Shown in pieces: positions 9,500-18,639 of a stretch of 64,000 bases of DNA. A program made the translations under genes and the position numbers. This stretch comes from Richelia sp. CSU_2_1 (GTDB lineage: Bacteria > Cyanobacteriota > Cyanobacteriia > Cyanobacteriales > Microcoleaceae): positions 1 to 64,000 of the forward strand of contig JAAUPF010000004.1 of assembly GCA_012034575.1 (NCBI GenBank), written 5' to 3'. The notes under the pieces were generated by a model that saw only the letters and a list, made by a program, of their open reading frames with translations, ran no database searches and was not told where the DNA came from. Numbering within the stretch: position 1 is the first letter of the stretch; every line of letters begins with the position of its first letter.

Positions 9500-9528
9500 T
9501 TGACAAATTCTTCAATAAATCATACAAT
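9500..9528 (+). promoter_or_regulatory. Consensus sigma-70 type promoter of the three-Cys gene
   Basis: TTGACA (9500-9505), a 17-bp spacer and TACAAT (9523-9528) lie about 100 bp upstream of the ATG at 9631. This is a near-perfect -35/-10 arrangement, stronger than usual for cyanobacterial genes, and suggests constitutive expression. No transcript evidence is available. Confidence 0.6.
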
Positions 9529-9630
9529 TGAATTGTGGGTCAGACTGAAGCTTTCTCAAAAAATATATAAAACTGAGCAGTCCAGCGATCCCAAAAAGAT
9601 AATTTGTTGTTTCAGTGGTAAAGTCATTTT

Positions 9631-10419
9631 ATGGCTAGCATCAAAACAGGTATCGAATGGACCGATCGGACGTGGAATCCCACAACTGGCTGCGATAAAA
9701 TCAGTCCCGGCTGCACTCATTGTTATGCAGAAGCATTAACAAAGCGATTCCATACTAATTTTCCTCATGGGTTTACTTTAACAGAATACCAAGAACGTTT
9801 GAACGAACCTAAGCGTTGGCGACAACCCAGCCGAATTTTTGTTAACTCAATGAGCGATTTGTTTCATAAAGATGTTTCTCTGGAATTCTTGAAACAAGTT
9901 TTTGATGTAATGCGCGAAACCCCTCATCATATTTATCAAATTCTGACCAAGCGACACGAACGTTTACTAGAGTTAGCTCCTCAACTCGATTGGTCAGATA
10001 ATATTTGGATGGGGGTATCTGTGGAAAATCAAAACTACGTGCATCGTGTGGATTACTTGCGACAAGTGAATGCAAAGGTACGCTTTTTATCCTGCGAACC
10101 ACTTTTAGGGCCTTTGCAACTCGATTTAACAGATATTCACTGGGTAATTGTTGGGGGAGAATCGGGGCCAAAATACCGTCCGATACAGGAAGAATGGGTA
10201 AAAGATATTCGAGTTCAATGTCAGGATGCTGAAGTCGCGTTTTTTTTCAAGCAATGGGGAGGTAGAACACCTAAAGCTGCTGGGAGACTTTTGGATGGAA
10301 GAATTTGGGATGAGATGCCCGCAGCATGGGAGAAACACCAAAAACAATGGAATAGATATACTTTGAGTGTGAGTCGAAATTCAAATAAATTAGTAACGCC
10401 TACTTTAGTGGGAATGTAA
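9631..10419 (+). CDS. Phage Gp37/Gp68-type three-Cys-motif protein (DUF5131)
   Basis: A 262-residue protein of the Gp37/Gp68 family. Near the N-terminus it has the invariant 'GIEWTDRTWNPTTGC' followed by Cys21-x6-Cys28-x2-Cys31-Tyr, the three-cysteine cluster that resembles radical-SAM iron-sulfur sites. Further family signatures are 'IFVNSMSDLFH', 'YQILTKR', 'WMGVSVENQ', 'FLSCEPLLGPL' and 'VIVGGESG'. The family is known from phages and as the standard neighbour of TcmP proteins; its reaction is not established to my knowledge. Here TcmP lies tail to tail with a 20-bp 3' overlap, so the two are co-inherited but transcribed separately. A strong promoter precedes it. A role in nucleic-acid modification or phage conflict is inference. 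Confidence 0.85.
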   Translation: MASIKTGIEWTDRTWNPTTGCDKISPGCTHCYAEALTKRFHTNFPHGFTLTEYQERLNEPKRWRQPSRIFVNSMSDLFHKDVSLEFLKQVFDVMRETPHHIYQILTKRHERLLELAPQLDWSDNIWMGVSVENQNYVHRVDYLRQVNAKVRFLSCEPLLGPLQLDLTDIHWVIVGGESGPKYRPIQEEWVKDIRVQCQDAEVAFFFKQWGGRTPKAAGRLLDGRIWDEMPAAWEKHQKQWNRYTLSVSRNSNKLVTPTLVGM

Positions 10420-11557
10420 CTCTCACCTTGTCCCCAAATGTAATTTCTCCTTTGTTCTTTTTTCGCCCAGTAGCAGGTGGCTCAGCTATGATTTTACCTT
10501 GTTGTTCTAGTTTCCGCAGAGCTTCCTTGTAATTTTTACTAATATAACGCTTACCAACATGATGCTGATTATAAATTTCTTTCATTGTCAGTGTTTGACC
10601 CGCAAATTCATCAAGTAGCATATTTTCGAGTTCATCAGGTGGTTTAATATCAAATAGCGAAAGCTGTATTGCAGGCGCAGGGTTGTACTCAAAAGAGGGG
10701 ACACCTCGATCGAAAATAGAGCTTTTTTTAGCCATAATATCTTTAATAATAGAATGACCTCGTGAATTCTTAGATACAAATATTAGATAATGGCTAGTCC
10801 GACTACCGCTAGCATTTTTGAAGCAAAAATCTTGAACGTGCGACCCTCCAACATCTTTCAATGCCTGACAAATAGCTTCTATGATAGTTGATTCTCGTTC
10901 TTCAGGCTGCATAGGTTTAAGTTCTTCTCTCAGCGTATCTGCTCGTTCTTTTCCGAAAAGAGAGTTCATGTGTTCTTTGACAATTGGGTTATTTAAACCC
11001 ATGTTAATACGGTTATAATTAAAGAAAAATATACAATCACAACCCCAACCTTTAATTAATGCTCTAATTAGTGAAAGAGACAATCCTTTATAACCCCAAG
11101 GATCTATAAAAAACAGTGTAGGAACTTTATTGATAATGGGTTGAAGTGCTTGAAAAATTTCTTCTCCAACTTCCTTATTTAAGATTATTGGCTGATAGCT
11201 CAATCTACTTATATCTGGAATAAATTCTATAGCCTGTTGGAGAGACTGAGTATTATTTAAATCTTTATCATTAAACAGCGTTACTAGCATTTCTGACATA
11301 TCTATATCTGCAATCGCACGTTCCAAAATAAGTAGTGGAGTAGACTTAGAACCGTCTTGATAGCTACCCGGTCCAGAAAATAAATCAACGTATGCAATTT
11401 TACTGTCTTTTTTGGGTGATTTTTTATTGTCATTTTCTTTCGCTTTTTTGAGTGTGTTTATCATTATTTTTGCCCAAGACCAAAAGTATTTAGCAACTAT
11501 TTCGGATTTTACTAAAGAATTATCTTTGGACTCATCAAAGAAAGAACTGTCAGCCAT
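10400..11557 (-). CDS. tcmP: Three-Cys-motif partner protein TcmP
   Basis: About 385 residues. The N-terminal half shows 'SEIVAKYFWSWAKIM', then 'YVDLFSGPGSY', a methyltransferase-like motif I, and 'TLFFIDPWGYKGLS', a motif IV-like D-P-W-G. The C-terminus is a winged-helix-like segment ('MKEIYNQHHVGKRYISKNYKEAL'-type; key residues K, R, Y) followed by a basic stretch. These are the hallmarks of the TcmP (TIGR04474) family, which is found beside Gp37/Gp68 three-Cys proteins, exactly as here. The start is placed at ATG 11557 (MADSSFF) because GAGG lies 8 nt upstream; an in-frame start at 11653 lacks this. Biochemical function unknown; probably nucleic-acid or nucleotide modification. Confidence 0.85.
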   Translation of the reverse strand: MADSSFFDESKDNSLVKSEIVAKYFWSWAKIMINTLKKAKENDNKKSPKKDSKIAYVDLFSGPGSYQDGSKSTPLLILERAIADIDMSEMLVTLFNDKDLNNTQSLQQAIEFIPDISRLSYQPIILNKEVGEEIFQALQPIINKVPTLFFIDPWGYKGLSLSLIRALIKGWGCDCIFFFNYNRINMGLNNPIVKEHMNSLFGKERADTLREELKPMQPEERESTIIEAICQALKDVGGSHVQDFCFKNASGSRTSHYLIFVSKNSRGHSIIKDIMAKKSSIFDRGVPSFEYNPAPAIQLSLFDIKPPDELENMLLDEFAGQTLTMKEIYNQHHVGKRYISKNYKEALRKLEQQGKIIAEPPATGRKKNKGEITFGDKVRVTFPLK

Positions 11558-11605
11558 CCCTGTTACCTCTACATTCTCGATCGTGAATCTGCATACTGAT
11601 GGATA

Positions 11606-11614
11606 ATTGTACCA
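11606..11614 (-). promoter_or_regulatory. Extended -10 promoter candidate for tcmP
   Basis: On the minus strand TGGTACAAT (TG-N-TACAAT) lies about 45 nt before the ATG at 11557. This fits an extended -10 element. No good -35 box is seen at the right distance, so this promoter looks weaker than that of the partner gene. Confidence 0.4.
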
Positions 11615-11653
11615 TATTATCTGTCCAGGAGTCTCGATCGCAAACATAATCAT

Positions 11654-11844
11654 CTTTACTCGTCATAAAGTGCGATCGAACTATCCAAATCTAGTGTATA
11701 GATAACAATAGATTCGATAAGTCCTCATTATGACTCGGCGGTTGAAACCGCGTCTACACAAGCAAAGTCCGCCTACGCGGACTAAGAAAATAACAGGAAT
11801 CTTAAAGCCGGATTTGCTATCAACTATCAACTATCAACTATCAA
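11654..11844. other. Intergenic gap with GCGGTTGAAACCGC palindrome
   Basis: It contains a small palindrome GCGGTTGAAACCGC near 11736, a GTCCGCCTACGCGGAC palindrome near 11770 and a heptamer repeat (ctatcaa) run at 11818-11845. No coding frame is convincing. Confidence 0.6.
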
Positions 11845-14800
11845 CTATTTTCCATATCCTCCACCCCCCGGAGTTTCAATGACAAACACATCTCCCGGCT
11901 GCATTTCCACACTCGCCGTACTCCCCAATTCCTCAATTTTTCCCCCAACTCTTTCCACATAATTCCGCCCAACTTTCCCCGCTTCACCTCCTTGTAAACC
12001 GCAGGGAAAAACAACCCGTCTTCCTGACAAAATACCCGCCGCCATCGTTTTTAAAAACCGGATTTTCCGCACCACTCCATTACCGCCGCGATGCTGTCCG
12101 TTACCCCCGCTATTTTCGCGAATGGCAAAACTTTCTAACAACACCGGAAACCGCCATTCCAACACTTCTGGATCGGTTAAACGCGAATTTGTCATGTGAG
12201 TTTGCACCGCATCTGTACCGTCAAAATCCACGCCCGCACCGGAACCGCCGCAAATTGTTTCATAATATTGATAGCGATCGTTTCCAAAGGTAAAATTGTT
12301 CATTGTTCCCTGAGAAGCTGCCATTACTCCCAAGGCACAATACAAAGCATCGGTTATATTCTGCGAAGTTTCTACATTGCCTGCAACTACCGCCGCCGGA
12401 TAGCAAGGATTCAACATACAGCCTTCGGGATTGATGATTTCGAGAGGTTTCAAGCAGCCCGCATTCAAAGGAATATCGTCATCTACTAAGGTGCGGAAAA
12501 CGTACAAAACTGCTGCTTTGCACACTGCTGCGGGAGCGTTGAAATTGTTGTTTTGTTGCAATGAAGTGCCAGTAAAATCTATTTTCGCACTGCGCGCGGA
12601 TTTGTCAATAGTAATGGTTACTTTAATTTGTCCGCCGCTATCCATTTGATAGGTAAATTCGCCATCTTTTAAAACATCAATTACTCGCCTTACCGATTCC
12701 TCAGCGTTGTCTTGCACGAAGCCCATATAAGTTTGTACTGTTTCTAAACCGTAATGTTCTACCATTTTCAGAAGTTCTTCGGCACCGCGTTTGTTGGCGG
12801 CAATTTGTGCTTGCAAATCGGCGATGTTTTGGACGAGATTGCGTGTGGGAAAATCGCCCGATCTGAGAATTTCTAGCAATTCTGGTTCTTGGAATTTGCC
12901 TTCGCTTACTAGCTGGAAATTGTCGAGCAATATGCCTTCTTCGGTTACTGTTTTACTGTTGGGAGGCATGGAACCGGGAGTGATGCCGCCGATGTCGGCA
13001 TGGTGTCCTCGCGATGCTAGGTAGAAAAGAGGGGCTGAAGTCCCTACTACGAACTTATTTTCGGTGGAAAATACTGGGGTGATGACGGTGATATCGGGTA
13101 AGTGCGTGCCGCCGTTGTAGGGATTGTTGGAAACGTAAACATCGCCTGGTTTAATTGTATCGCCTTTGGCTTTAATTAAGGCAGTAACGCTTTCACTCAT
13201 GGAACCTAAATGCACGGGAATGTGCGGGGCGTTGGCAACTAATTGTCCGTTTTTGTCGAAAATTGCGCAGGAAAAGTCGAGGCGTTCTTTGATGTTAACT
13301 GATGAACTGGTATTTTGTAATGTTACTCCCATTTGTTCCGCGATCGCCCGAAATAAGTTATTAAATATTTCTAGGAATACTGGATCGGATGCAACCGCAG
13401 ATTTGGCAGATGAACGGGGATTAACGCTGATTTTTGTAACCGCAGATTTGGCGGATGAACGCGGATGAACGCTGATTTGATCTGTGTCGATCTTTGCGTG
13501 CTGCAGATTTAATATTAGATTGTTATTGGCGGTGATTGTTGCTTCCCATCCGGGTTCGATTATATTAGTTCCAGTTGTTTCAACAATTATTGCCGGGCCG
13601 CTGATGCAGTCGTTCGATCGCAAATTCTCTCTTTGATAAACTGGCGTTTCCCGCCACTCGCCCGCAACATACATTTGCACTGTAGAAATTGCCTGCAAGG
13701 GCAAATTTTCCCTGTCGCTAACTGGAGGAATTATCGCAGTATCTGGTAAATCCATTCTCTCTACAACTTCTACCGAAACTGCTTCCACAATTAGTGCTTT
13801 TTCCGGCATGATAAAACTGTAACGCTGTTGGTGCGCTACTTCAAAATCAGCTTGCATCTTTTCAATGCTTTCAGCAAAATTTACAAGTAAAATCGAGTCG
13901 CTTCCCTGATATTTTAAATGCACCTTGCAAATCACTCTAACCTCTGTTGCTTCTCTCTCTGCGCCCTCTGCGCCTCTGCGGTTCAATTCCCTCTTTCCTT
14001 CTGTTTCCAATTGCGCTAAAATATTATGCAAATCCCGAATTAATTCAGCAGTTAATAATTGCTCGATCGCCCTTTCGCGAATTGCCCGCACGTCAGCTAA
14101 ACCCATACCGTAAGCTGACAAAACACCCGCATACGGATGAATAAATACTCGTTTCATTCCCAAAGAATTTGCGATCGCGCAAGCGTGCTGTCCCCCCGCA
14201 CCACCAAAACAACATAAGGTGTATTCTGAAACATCATAACCGCGTTGCAGCGAGATTTTTTTCACCGCATTTGCCATCTTTTCCACCGCGATCGCCAAAA
14301 AACCCTCCGCTACTTGTTCGGGAGTCTTATCGCCTCCAATTTCCCCCGCTAATTGCACGAATTTTTGCCTTACTATGTCGGGGTCGATCGGCAAATTTCC
14401 CTCCAATCCAAACACTTTTGGAAACAATTCGGGTTGAATTTTTCCCAACATCACATTGCAATCTGTCACCGTTAAAGGGCCACCTTTGCGATAGCAAGCC
14501 GGCCCCGGATTCGCCCCTGCAGATTCTGGCCCGACGCGGTAGCGAGTACCGTCAAAAAATACGATCGAACCGCCACCGGCTGCTACAGTATGAATTGCCA
14601 TTACGGGCGATCGTAATCTTACCCCCGCAATTTCTGTCTCGAATTCGCGTTCGTATTCGCCGTTGAAATGCGCGACATCTGTGGAAGTTCCACCCATATC
14701 AAAGGTGATGATTTTGTCAAAACCTGCCTGTTTGCTAGTTTGAACTGCACCGACAATTCCCCCAGCCGGACCGGATAAAATACTGTTTTTTCCTTGAAAT

Positions 14801-15792
14801 TGCGCTGCTTCTACCAACCCACCATTCGATTGCATAAACATTAATTTGGGGAATGGGGAATTGGGAATGGAGAATTGGGAATTGGGCATCGATAATTCCC
14901 GATTTGCTTCGTTGTTTGCAAGTACATCGGGTAGACTCGAAGAGGGCGGGCACGGGGACACCGCCCCTACGGATAATTGACTGGTTACTTGTTCGACATT
15001 TTCCTCGTTGTTTGGAGGTGCATCGGGCGGGTTTAAAGAGGGCGGGCACGGGGGCACCGCCCCTACGGATAATTGATTGGTTACTTGTTCGACATAGTGG
15101 CGCAAAATAGGGGATAAATAAGCATCGACAACCGCAGTGTCTCCCCGCGAAACTAATTTCATCAGCGGGCTGACTTCGTGGGATACTGATATTTGAGTAA
15201 AGCCAATTTCCCTCGCTATTTTAGCAACTTGTTGTTCGTGTTCCGAGTAGCGGTAGCCGTGCATGAATGCGATCGCGCAACTCCGAATTCCCTCGTCGTA
15301 AGCTTGTTGTAAAGATGGGATAAAATCGAGATTGACAGGAATTAATTCTTCCCCTGTCGCACTGTACCGTTCCGTAACTTCGATCGCGCGATCGTACAGC
15401 ATTTCTGGTAAAATAATATGGCGGGCAAAGATATTCGGACGATTTTGATAGCCAATTCTCAAAGCATCGCGAAAACCTTTAGTAATTAGTAAAACAGTTC
15501 GATCGCCCTTGCGTTCTAATAAAGCATTTGTTGCTACCGTCGTCCCCATTTTAATTGCTGCAATTTGACTGGCGGGTATGGTAACATCGGCGGGAATTCC
15601 TAAAATATCGCGAATTCCTTGAACTGCTGCATCGGTGTATCGATCGGGATTTTCTGACAGCAATTTGTGAACCGTTAAATTACCATCGGGGTCTTTAGCA
15701 ACAATATCAGTAAAAGTGCCGCCGCGATCGATCCAAAATTGCCAGCCCCGAAATTGCCAGCCAGGGCGATCGGTAAAATTAGCATTCATCAT
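11845..15792 (-). CDS. 5-oxoprolinase / hydantoinase HyuA-HyuB fusion
   Basis: A 1315-residue ATP-dependent 5-oxoprolinase-type enzyme, which opens 5-oxoproline to glutamate (or a related hydantoin). The N-terminal HyuA half has '[13 protein letters not shown]', '[15 protein letters not shown]', '[10 protein letters not shown]', 'GPAGGIVGA' and '[11 protein letters not shown]'. The C-terminal HyuB half has '[14 protein letters not shown]', '[11 protein letters not shown]', '[20 protein letters not shown]' and the terminal 'PGGGGYG'. Catalytic residues look intact. It is somewhat longer than usual because of in-frame inserts derived from intergenic repeats (about residues 232-302, 600-618, 766-803 and a short one before ASRGHH). 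It is transcribed alone. The substrate could be another lactam. Confidence 0.9.
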   Translation of the reverse strand: MMNANFTDRPGWQFRGWQFWIDRGGTFTDIVAKDPDGNLTVHKLLSENPDRYTDAAVQGIRDILGIPADVTIPASQIAAIKMGTTVATNALLERKGDRTVLLITKGFRDALRIGYQNRPNIFARHIILPEMLYDRAIEVTERYSATGEELIPVNLDFIPSLQQAYDEGIRSCAIAFMHGYRYSEHEQQVAKIAREIGFTQISVSHEVSPLMKLVSRGDTAVVDAYLSPILRHYVEQVTNQLSVGAVPPCPPSLNPPDAPPNNEENVEQVTSQLSVGAVSPCPPSSSLPDVLANNEANRELSMPNSQFSIPNSPFPKLMFMQSNGGLVEAAQFQGKNSILSGPAGGIVGAVQTSKQAGFDKIITFDMGGTSTDVAHFNGEYEREFETEIAGVRLRSPVMAIHTVAAGGGSIVFFDGTRYRVGPESAGANPGPACYRKGGPLTVTDCNVMLGKIQPELFPKVFGLEGNLPIDPDIVRQKFVQLAGEIGGDKTPEQVAEGFLAIAVEKMANAVKKISLQRGYDVSEYTLCCFGGAGGQHACAIANSLGMKRVFIHPYAGVLSAYGMGLADVRAIRERAIEQLLTAELIRDLHNILAQLETEGKRELNRRGAEGAEREATEVRVICKVHLKYQGSDSILLVNFAESIEKMQADFEVAHQQRYSFIMPEKALIVEAVSVEVVERMDLPDTAIIPPVSDRENLPLQAISTVQMYVAGEWRETPVYQRENLRSNDCISGPAIIVETTGTNIIEPGWEATITANNNLILNLQHAKIDTDQISVHPRSSAKSAVTKISVNPRSSAKSAVASDPVFLEIFNNLFRAIAEQMGVTLQNTSSSVNIKERLDFSCAIFDKNGQLVANAPHIPVHLGSMSESVTALIKAKGDTIKPGDVYVSNNPYNGGTHLPDITVITPVFSTENKFVVGTSAPLFYLASRGHHADIGGITPGSMPPNSKTVTEEGILLDNFQLVSEGKFQEPELLEILRSGDFPTRNLVQNIADLQAQIAANKRGAEELLKMVEHYGLETVQTYMGFVQDNAEESVRRVIDVLKDGEFTYQMDSGGQIKVTITIDKSARSAKIDFTGTSLQQNNNFNAPAAVCKAAVLYVFRTLVDDDIPLNAGCLKPLEIINPEGCMLNPCYPAAVVAGNVETSQNITDALYCALGVMAASQGTMNNFTFGNDRYQYYETICGGSGAGVDFDGTDAVQTHMTNSRLTDPEVLEWRFPVLLESFAIRENSGGNGQHRGGNGVVRKIRFLKTMAAGILSGRRVVFPCGLQGGEAGKVGRNYVERVGGKIEELGSTASVEMQPGDVFVIETPGGGGYGK
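13031..13054. repeat. Dispersed repeat piece inside the oxoprolinase gene
   Basis: The bases AAGTCCCTACTACGAAC here match 17 bp of an intergenic palindrome copy at about 26046-26064. Within the gene they are translated as FVVGTSAP just before the conserved [11 protein letters not shown] block. Confidence 0.6.
13391..13480. repeat. AACCGCAGATTTGGC(G/A)GATGAAC repeat inside the oxoprolinase gene
   Basis: Two tandem copies of a repeat based on AACCGCAGATTTGGC and GATGAACGC. The same words recur between genes at 61977-62042 and 63706-63795. In the gene they encode the paired peptides [13 protein letters not shown] and [13 protein letters not shown]. Confidence 0.75.
14910..15101. repeat. 96-bp tandem duplication inside the oxoprolinase gene
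   Basis: Two direct copies with a 96-bp period (14910-15005 and 15006-15101) encode two 32-residue units that each begin VEQVT(N/S)QLSVGAV. They contain GGGGACACCGCCCCTACGG, a word of the intergenic repeat class. Beside them (14849-14886) is a gaattgg heptamer run encoding the peptide around [14 protein letters not shown]. Confidence 0.8.
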
Positions 15793-16012
15793 CTTTTTCC
15801 TAAACTTAGTTATTTGTATAAATTCAAATTATTCAATAAAACTAGCTGCAAGTCAATTCATAAAACTCATAATTTTCATAATTTGAAGATCGTAAAATAT
15901 AAATTATCTACAGGCAATAGGCAACAGGCAACAGGCAATAGGCAGAGGAATGGGTGAATCGCATTGCGAAACTGCCACTTTGACGCAGACTAACAAGTCG
16001 CCTGTTTTTGTA
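15793..16012. other. Intergenic gap with GGCAACA/GGCAATA heptamers
   Basis: This is the upstream region of the oxoprolinase gene. It contains a short heptamer run (aggcaat/aggcaac) at 15912-15943. No gene is seen. Confidence 0.6.
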
Positions 16013-16990
16013 TTAAGCTGGATTTGCCGGAGAATATTCTCCAAATTTCCAGCGCAGGTTTGTGGCATTTTGAGTTTCAATTACTCGATCGATTCTAACT
16101 TCTATCAGTCGTTGCGCGCCTGAAAAATCTGCAAGTTGTTCTGCATCCCAAAGGATGGTAACTTGTCCAGTTAATTGCAGTGTATGTCCGCGATCGAAAT
16201 CAACAAACAGCAATCCAGCCCTGGGATTTACAGCCAAATTTCCCAAGGTTTGAAACATATTATTACCCGCATAATCTGGAAAAAGTAGCGTGTGGGAATT
16301 CATCACCCGCACGAATCCCGGATATCCCCCTCGATGAGAAGCATCCGCCCCTTGTGTGGAATTAGCACTGGCAATAAAAAAGGTATCCGCTTGAGTAATC
16401 CAGCTTTCATCTGCTGAATTCAAGGTATTTCTTGCGTGACTTTCAGTAGGTTGTAGGGGTGCGATCGCGCTTGTTTCTAAAAAACGAGTTTGAATGTATT
16501 TCGGACAGTTAAAAAATGACTGTTGAATCTGAAGCTGAAGTTTTTCTGGGTGCTGTATTGTAACATGGCCGTTTAATCTTAACCGCCTGCGATTCGAGAG
16601 GTCGATCGCCAGCAAGCCAATTTGAGAGTTACTCTGCAAGTTTTTATGCAGCAAATTAATTAAGCGATCTGAGATTGCACCTTCACTAGCACTGTTTGTT
16701 TGAGCAAATAAATTGAGCTGAATTGTAGATTCATCTAATGCCCGCATAAAGCCCGGTTCACCTGCCAGCAAAGATGCCCAAATAGTGCCATCTGGTGCGA
16801 TCGTGCTGGCAATAGCAATCTGCTGCGTGCGAATAAAATCTACAGCAACAGGGTGAATTGTGCTGCTAATAACTCTGCCAACTTGTGCGGCTTCTTCTCG
16901 CACTCCCGCACGAGTTTGCACCGCAATTTCTCCTGAATGAAATGGCATCATTGCATTATTATCGATATTATAAATATCGAATAGCTTCAA
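16013..16990 (-). CDS. Pyridoxamine 5'-phosphate oxidase-family protein
   Basis: A 325-residue protein with two PNPOx-like split-barrel halves. The first half shows 'MPFHSGEIAVQTRAG' and 'IASTIAPDGTIWASLLAGEPGF'. The second shows 'FFIASANSTQGADASHRGG', 'PDYAGNNMFQTLGNL' and 'AGLLFVDFDRG', the family's flavin-binding style. Members bind FMN or related cofactors; the substrate here is unknown. The ATG (16990) lies inside the 3' end of the upstream M28 peptidase gene (23-bp overlap), so the two are probably translationally coupled. Confidence 0.85.
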   Translation of the reverse strand: MKLFDIYNIDNNAMMPFHSGEIAVQTRAGVREEAAQVGRVISSTIHPVAVDFIRTQQIAIASTIAPDGTIWASLLAGEPGFMRALDESTIQLNLFAQTNSASEGAISDRLINLLHKNLQSNSQIGLLAIDLSNRRRLRLNGHVTIQHPEKLQLQIQQSFFNCPKYIQTRFLETSAIAPLQPTESHARNTLNSADESWITQADTFFIASANSTQGADASHRGGYPGFVRVMNSHTLLFPDYAGNNMFQTLGNLAVNPRAGLLFVDFDRGHTLQLTGQVTILWDAEQLADFSGAQRLIEVRIDRVIETQNATNLRWKFGEYSPANPA

Positions 16991-17815
16991 TTAACCCCCG
17001 ACAAACACCTGCCAAAAAATCCAAATCCAAAGTTTCAATTGTATCGCTAGCTTGATGGTAGTGCGGATTTCGCATATTAGCTGTATCCGTCATCATAATC
17101 GCTGGATAACCGTTATCCCAAAAGGAACGTGGTCGCTTCTGCGAGTATCCGGCACAATTAAACCGCGCTGCGGTACCGGCAGCCACTCGCAAGGCTGGCC
17201 GGATTTGCGGATATTTCTGCTCAAATTAATCATATCTGGAATAGTTCGCAAATTGCCGATTAACGCAATAAAATTACCGCAATTCGGATAGAAATATTGC
17301 AAGCCTGCCGGATATCTTTGGGAATTGGGAGTGCGATCGCAATAACCCAACATTTCCAAAGAAATCATCAACCGAATTGACTGCTGCTGTTGCTTGTATT
17401 TAGCTGCATGATGCGTACTGCCAAAATAACCAGTTTCTTCTAGATCGTAGGCAACTAATTGCACCGGATACTTTACAGGTTTCGATGCGAATTCTGCTGC
17501 CAATTCCAGCAAAACAGCAACACCCGTAGCATTATCATCAGCCCCAGGCGTTCCCGGCACGCTATCGTAATGCGCGCCGATGATAATCGGCAAATTTTCT
17601 TGCTTCCCCCCCTGATTGAGGGGGGGTAAATTTAAGATAAAATTATGATGAGTTTGACCGCGCACTACAAAATCATCAATCTCTACAGTTCCCCATTGTG
17701 CCAAGTTTTCGCGAATATATTGTTGGGCGTAAAAATGACCTTCAGAGGCAAAATAAGGGTTGCGATCGCGCACAATTTGAATTAGATGGTCGTGCAAGCG
17801 CTTTTTTAGTTCCAT
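16968..17815 (-). pseudogene. M28-family zinc aminopeptidase, one-base frameshift
   Basis: The frame from ATG 17815 encodes a metallopeptidase with metal ligands in 'IIGAHYDSVPGTPGADDNATG' (H, D), 'YDLEETGYFGS' (E) and 'ISLEMLGYCD', then 'RRSDHVPF'. It then runs off frame at 17120-17123. The other frame (to 16968) continues the family exactly: WDNGYPAIMMTDTANMRNP with the final metal-site His, then 'HQASDTIETLD'. One T is missing in the coding run (T4 instead of T5) at that junction. All active-site residues are present across the two frames, so this is either a recent mutation or a sequence error. The start is supported by the family opening. The gene overlaps the PNPOx gene. Confidence 0.8.
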
Positions 17816-17925
17816 GCTGTATTACAGGCAATGTTTATCGTAAAATTATACTCAATTTAATCTCAAATAAAGTCTGTCTTGTTAACGGAGATTTAGGAAG
17901 ACTCAGACTCGGGTAAAACTAATAG

Positions 17926-18073
17926 AACTCACGCAGCATAGAGATTTAAGACACTATTTATAAGCTGTAAGGTGCGCCATAAGCACCCTACATATATAAA
18001 ACTCACGCAGCATAGAGATTTAAGACACTATCTATAGCGGTAAGGTGCGCCATAAGCACCCTACAGATAGAGT
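17926..18073. repeat. Two tandem 74-bp intergenic repeats
   Basis: Direct copies start at 17926 and 18000, each reading AACTCACGCAGCATAGAGAT, then TTAAGACACTAT, then a GGTGCGCCATAAGCACCCTA palindrome-like end. The terminal GGTGCGC...GCACC words link it to repeats at 6591-6611 and 18667-18690. Confidence 0.8.
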
Positions 18074-18183
18074 TTTTGCGTAAGTCCAGACTGAGACCTT
18101 ACATCATGCGGCAAAATTTCATCCGGAATTCTCCCCAAAGCAAAAGAAATATGCTAAGAAGTTCCCGATGCCCCGATGGAGGT

Positions 18184-18639
18184 ATGCCACCCAAAGCTCA
18201 CCTAGAATCTCACCTGACGGCGGAGGAGCTCAAAATTCGCTACCGGCAGGCAGAAGACACCACAGAATCCCGCCGCTGGCATTTGCTGCTATTAGTCTCG
18301 CGAAATTGGACTATCAAACAAGCAGCTCAAGTCGTAGGCCTCAACTACGACTACGCCAAAGAAATTGTCCAGCGTTACAACCGAGAAGGGCCCGACTCCG
18401 TTCGCAACCGTAGCGGCGAACGCCAGCCCCCTCCCGCTAAATCCTTGCTGACTCCCGAACAGCAAGAAGAACTCCGACAAGCACTGCAAGGCCCGGCCCC
18501 CGACGGCGGATCTTGGACTGGCCCCAAAGTAGCTCGCTGGATTGCTGAAAAAACCGGTGTCGAGCGTGTTTGGCCTCAACGCGGTTGGGATTATCTCAAA
18601 CGCTTGGGTGTTGACTGGCGGCGCCGGCGCAGAAAGTAG
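18184..18639 (+). CDS. Orphan IS630-type winged HTH protein (transposase N-terminal part)
   Basis: From ATG 18184 (MPPKAHLESHLTAEELK) the 151-residue product has a helix-turn-helix 'WTIKQAAQVVGLNYDYAKEIV', then 'RYNREGPDSVRNRSG' and a second winged-HTH 'TGPKVARWIAEKTGV...WDYLKRLG'. This is the DNA-binding N-terminal module of IS630-type transposases. It ends RRRRRK at 18639, where the DDE catalytic part would begin; no such part follows. Earlier in-frame starts (18106, 18151) exist; the chosen start begins the conserved region. It is either a decayed IS or a domesticated DNA-binding protein of the kind common in cyanobacteria. Confidence 0.65.
   Translation: MPPKAHLESHLTAEELKIRYRQAEDTTESRRWHLLLLVSRNWTIKQAAQVVGLNYDYAKEIVQRYNREGPDSVRNRSGERQPPPAKSLLTPEQQEELRQALQGPAPDGGSWTGPKVARWIAEKTGVERVWPQRGWDYLKRLGVDWRRRRRK

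Noticed and set aside
9485-9739. 84-residue plus-strand frame before and overlapping the three-Cys gene
   Set aside because: It overlaps the promoter and the start of the conserved Gp37/Gp68 gene in another frame and has no protein-like features.
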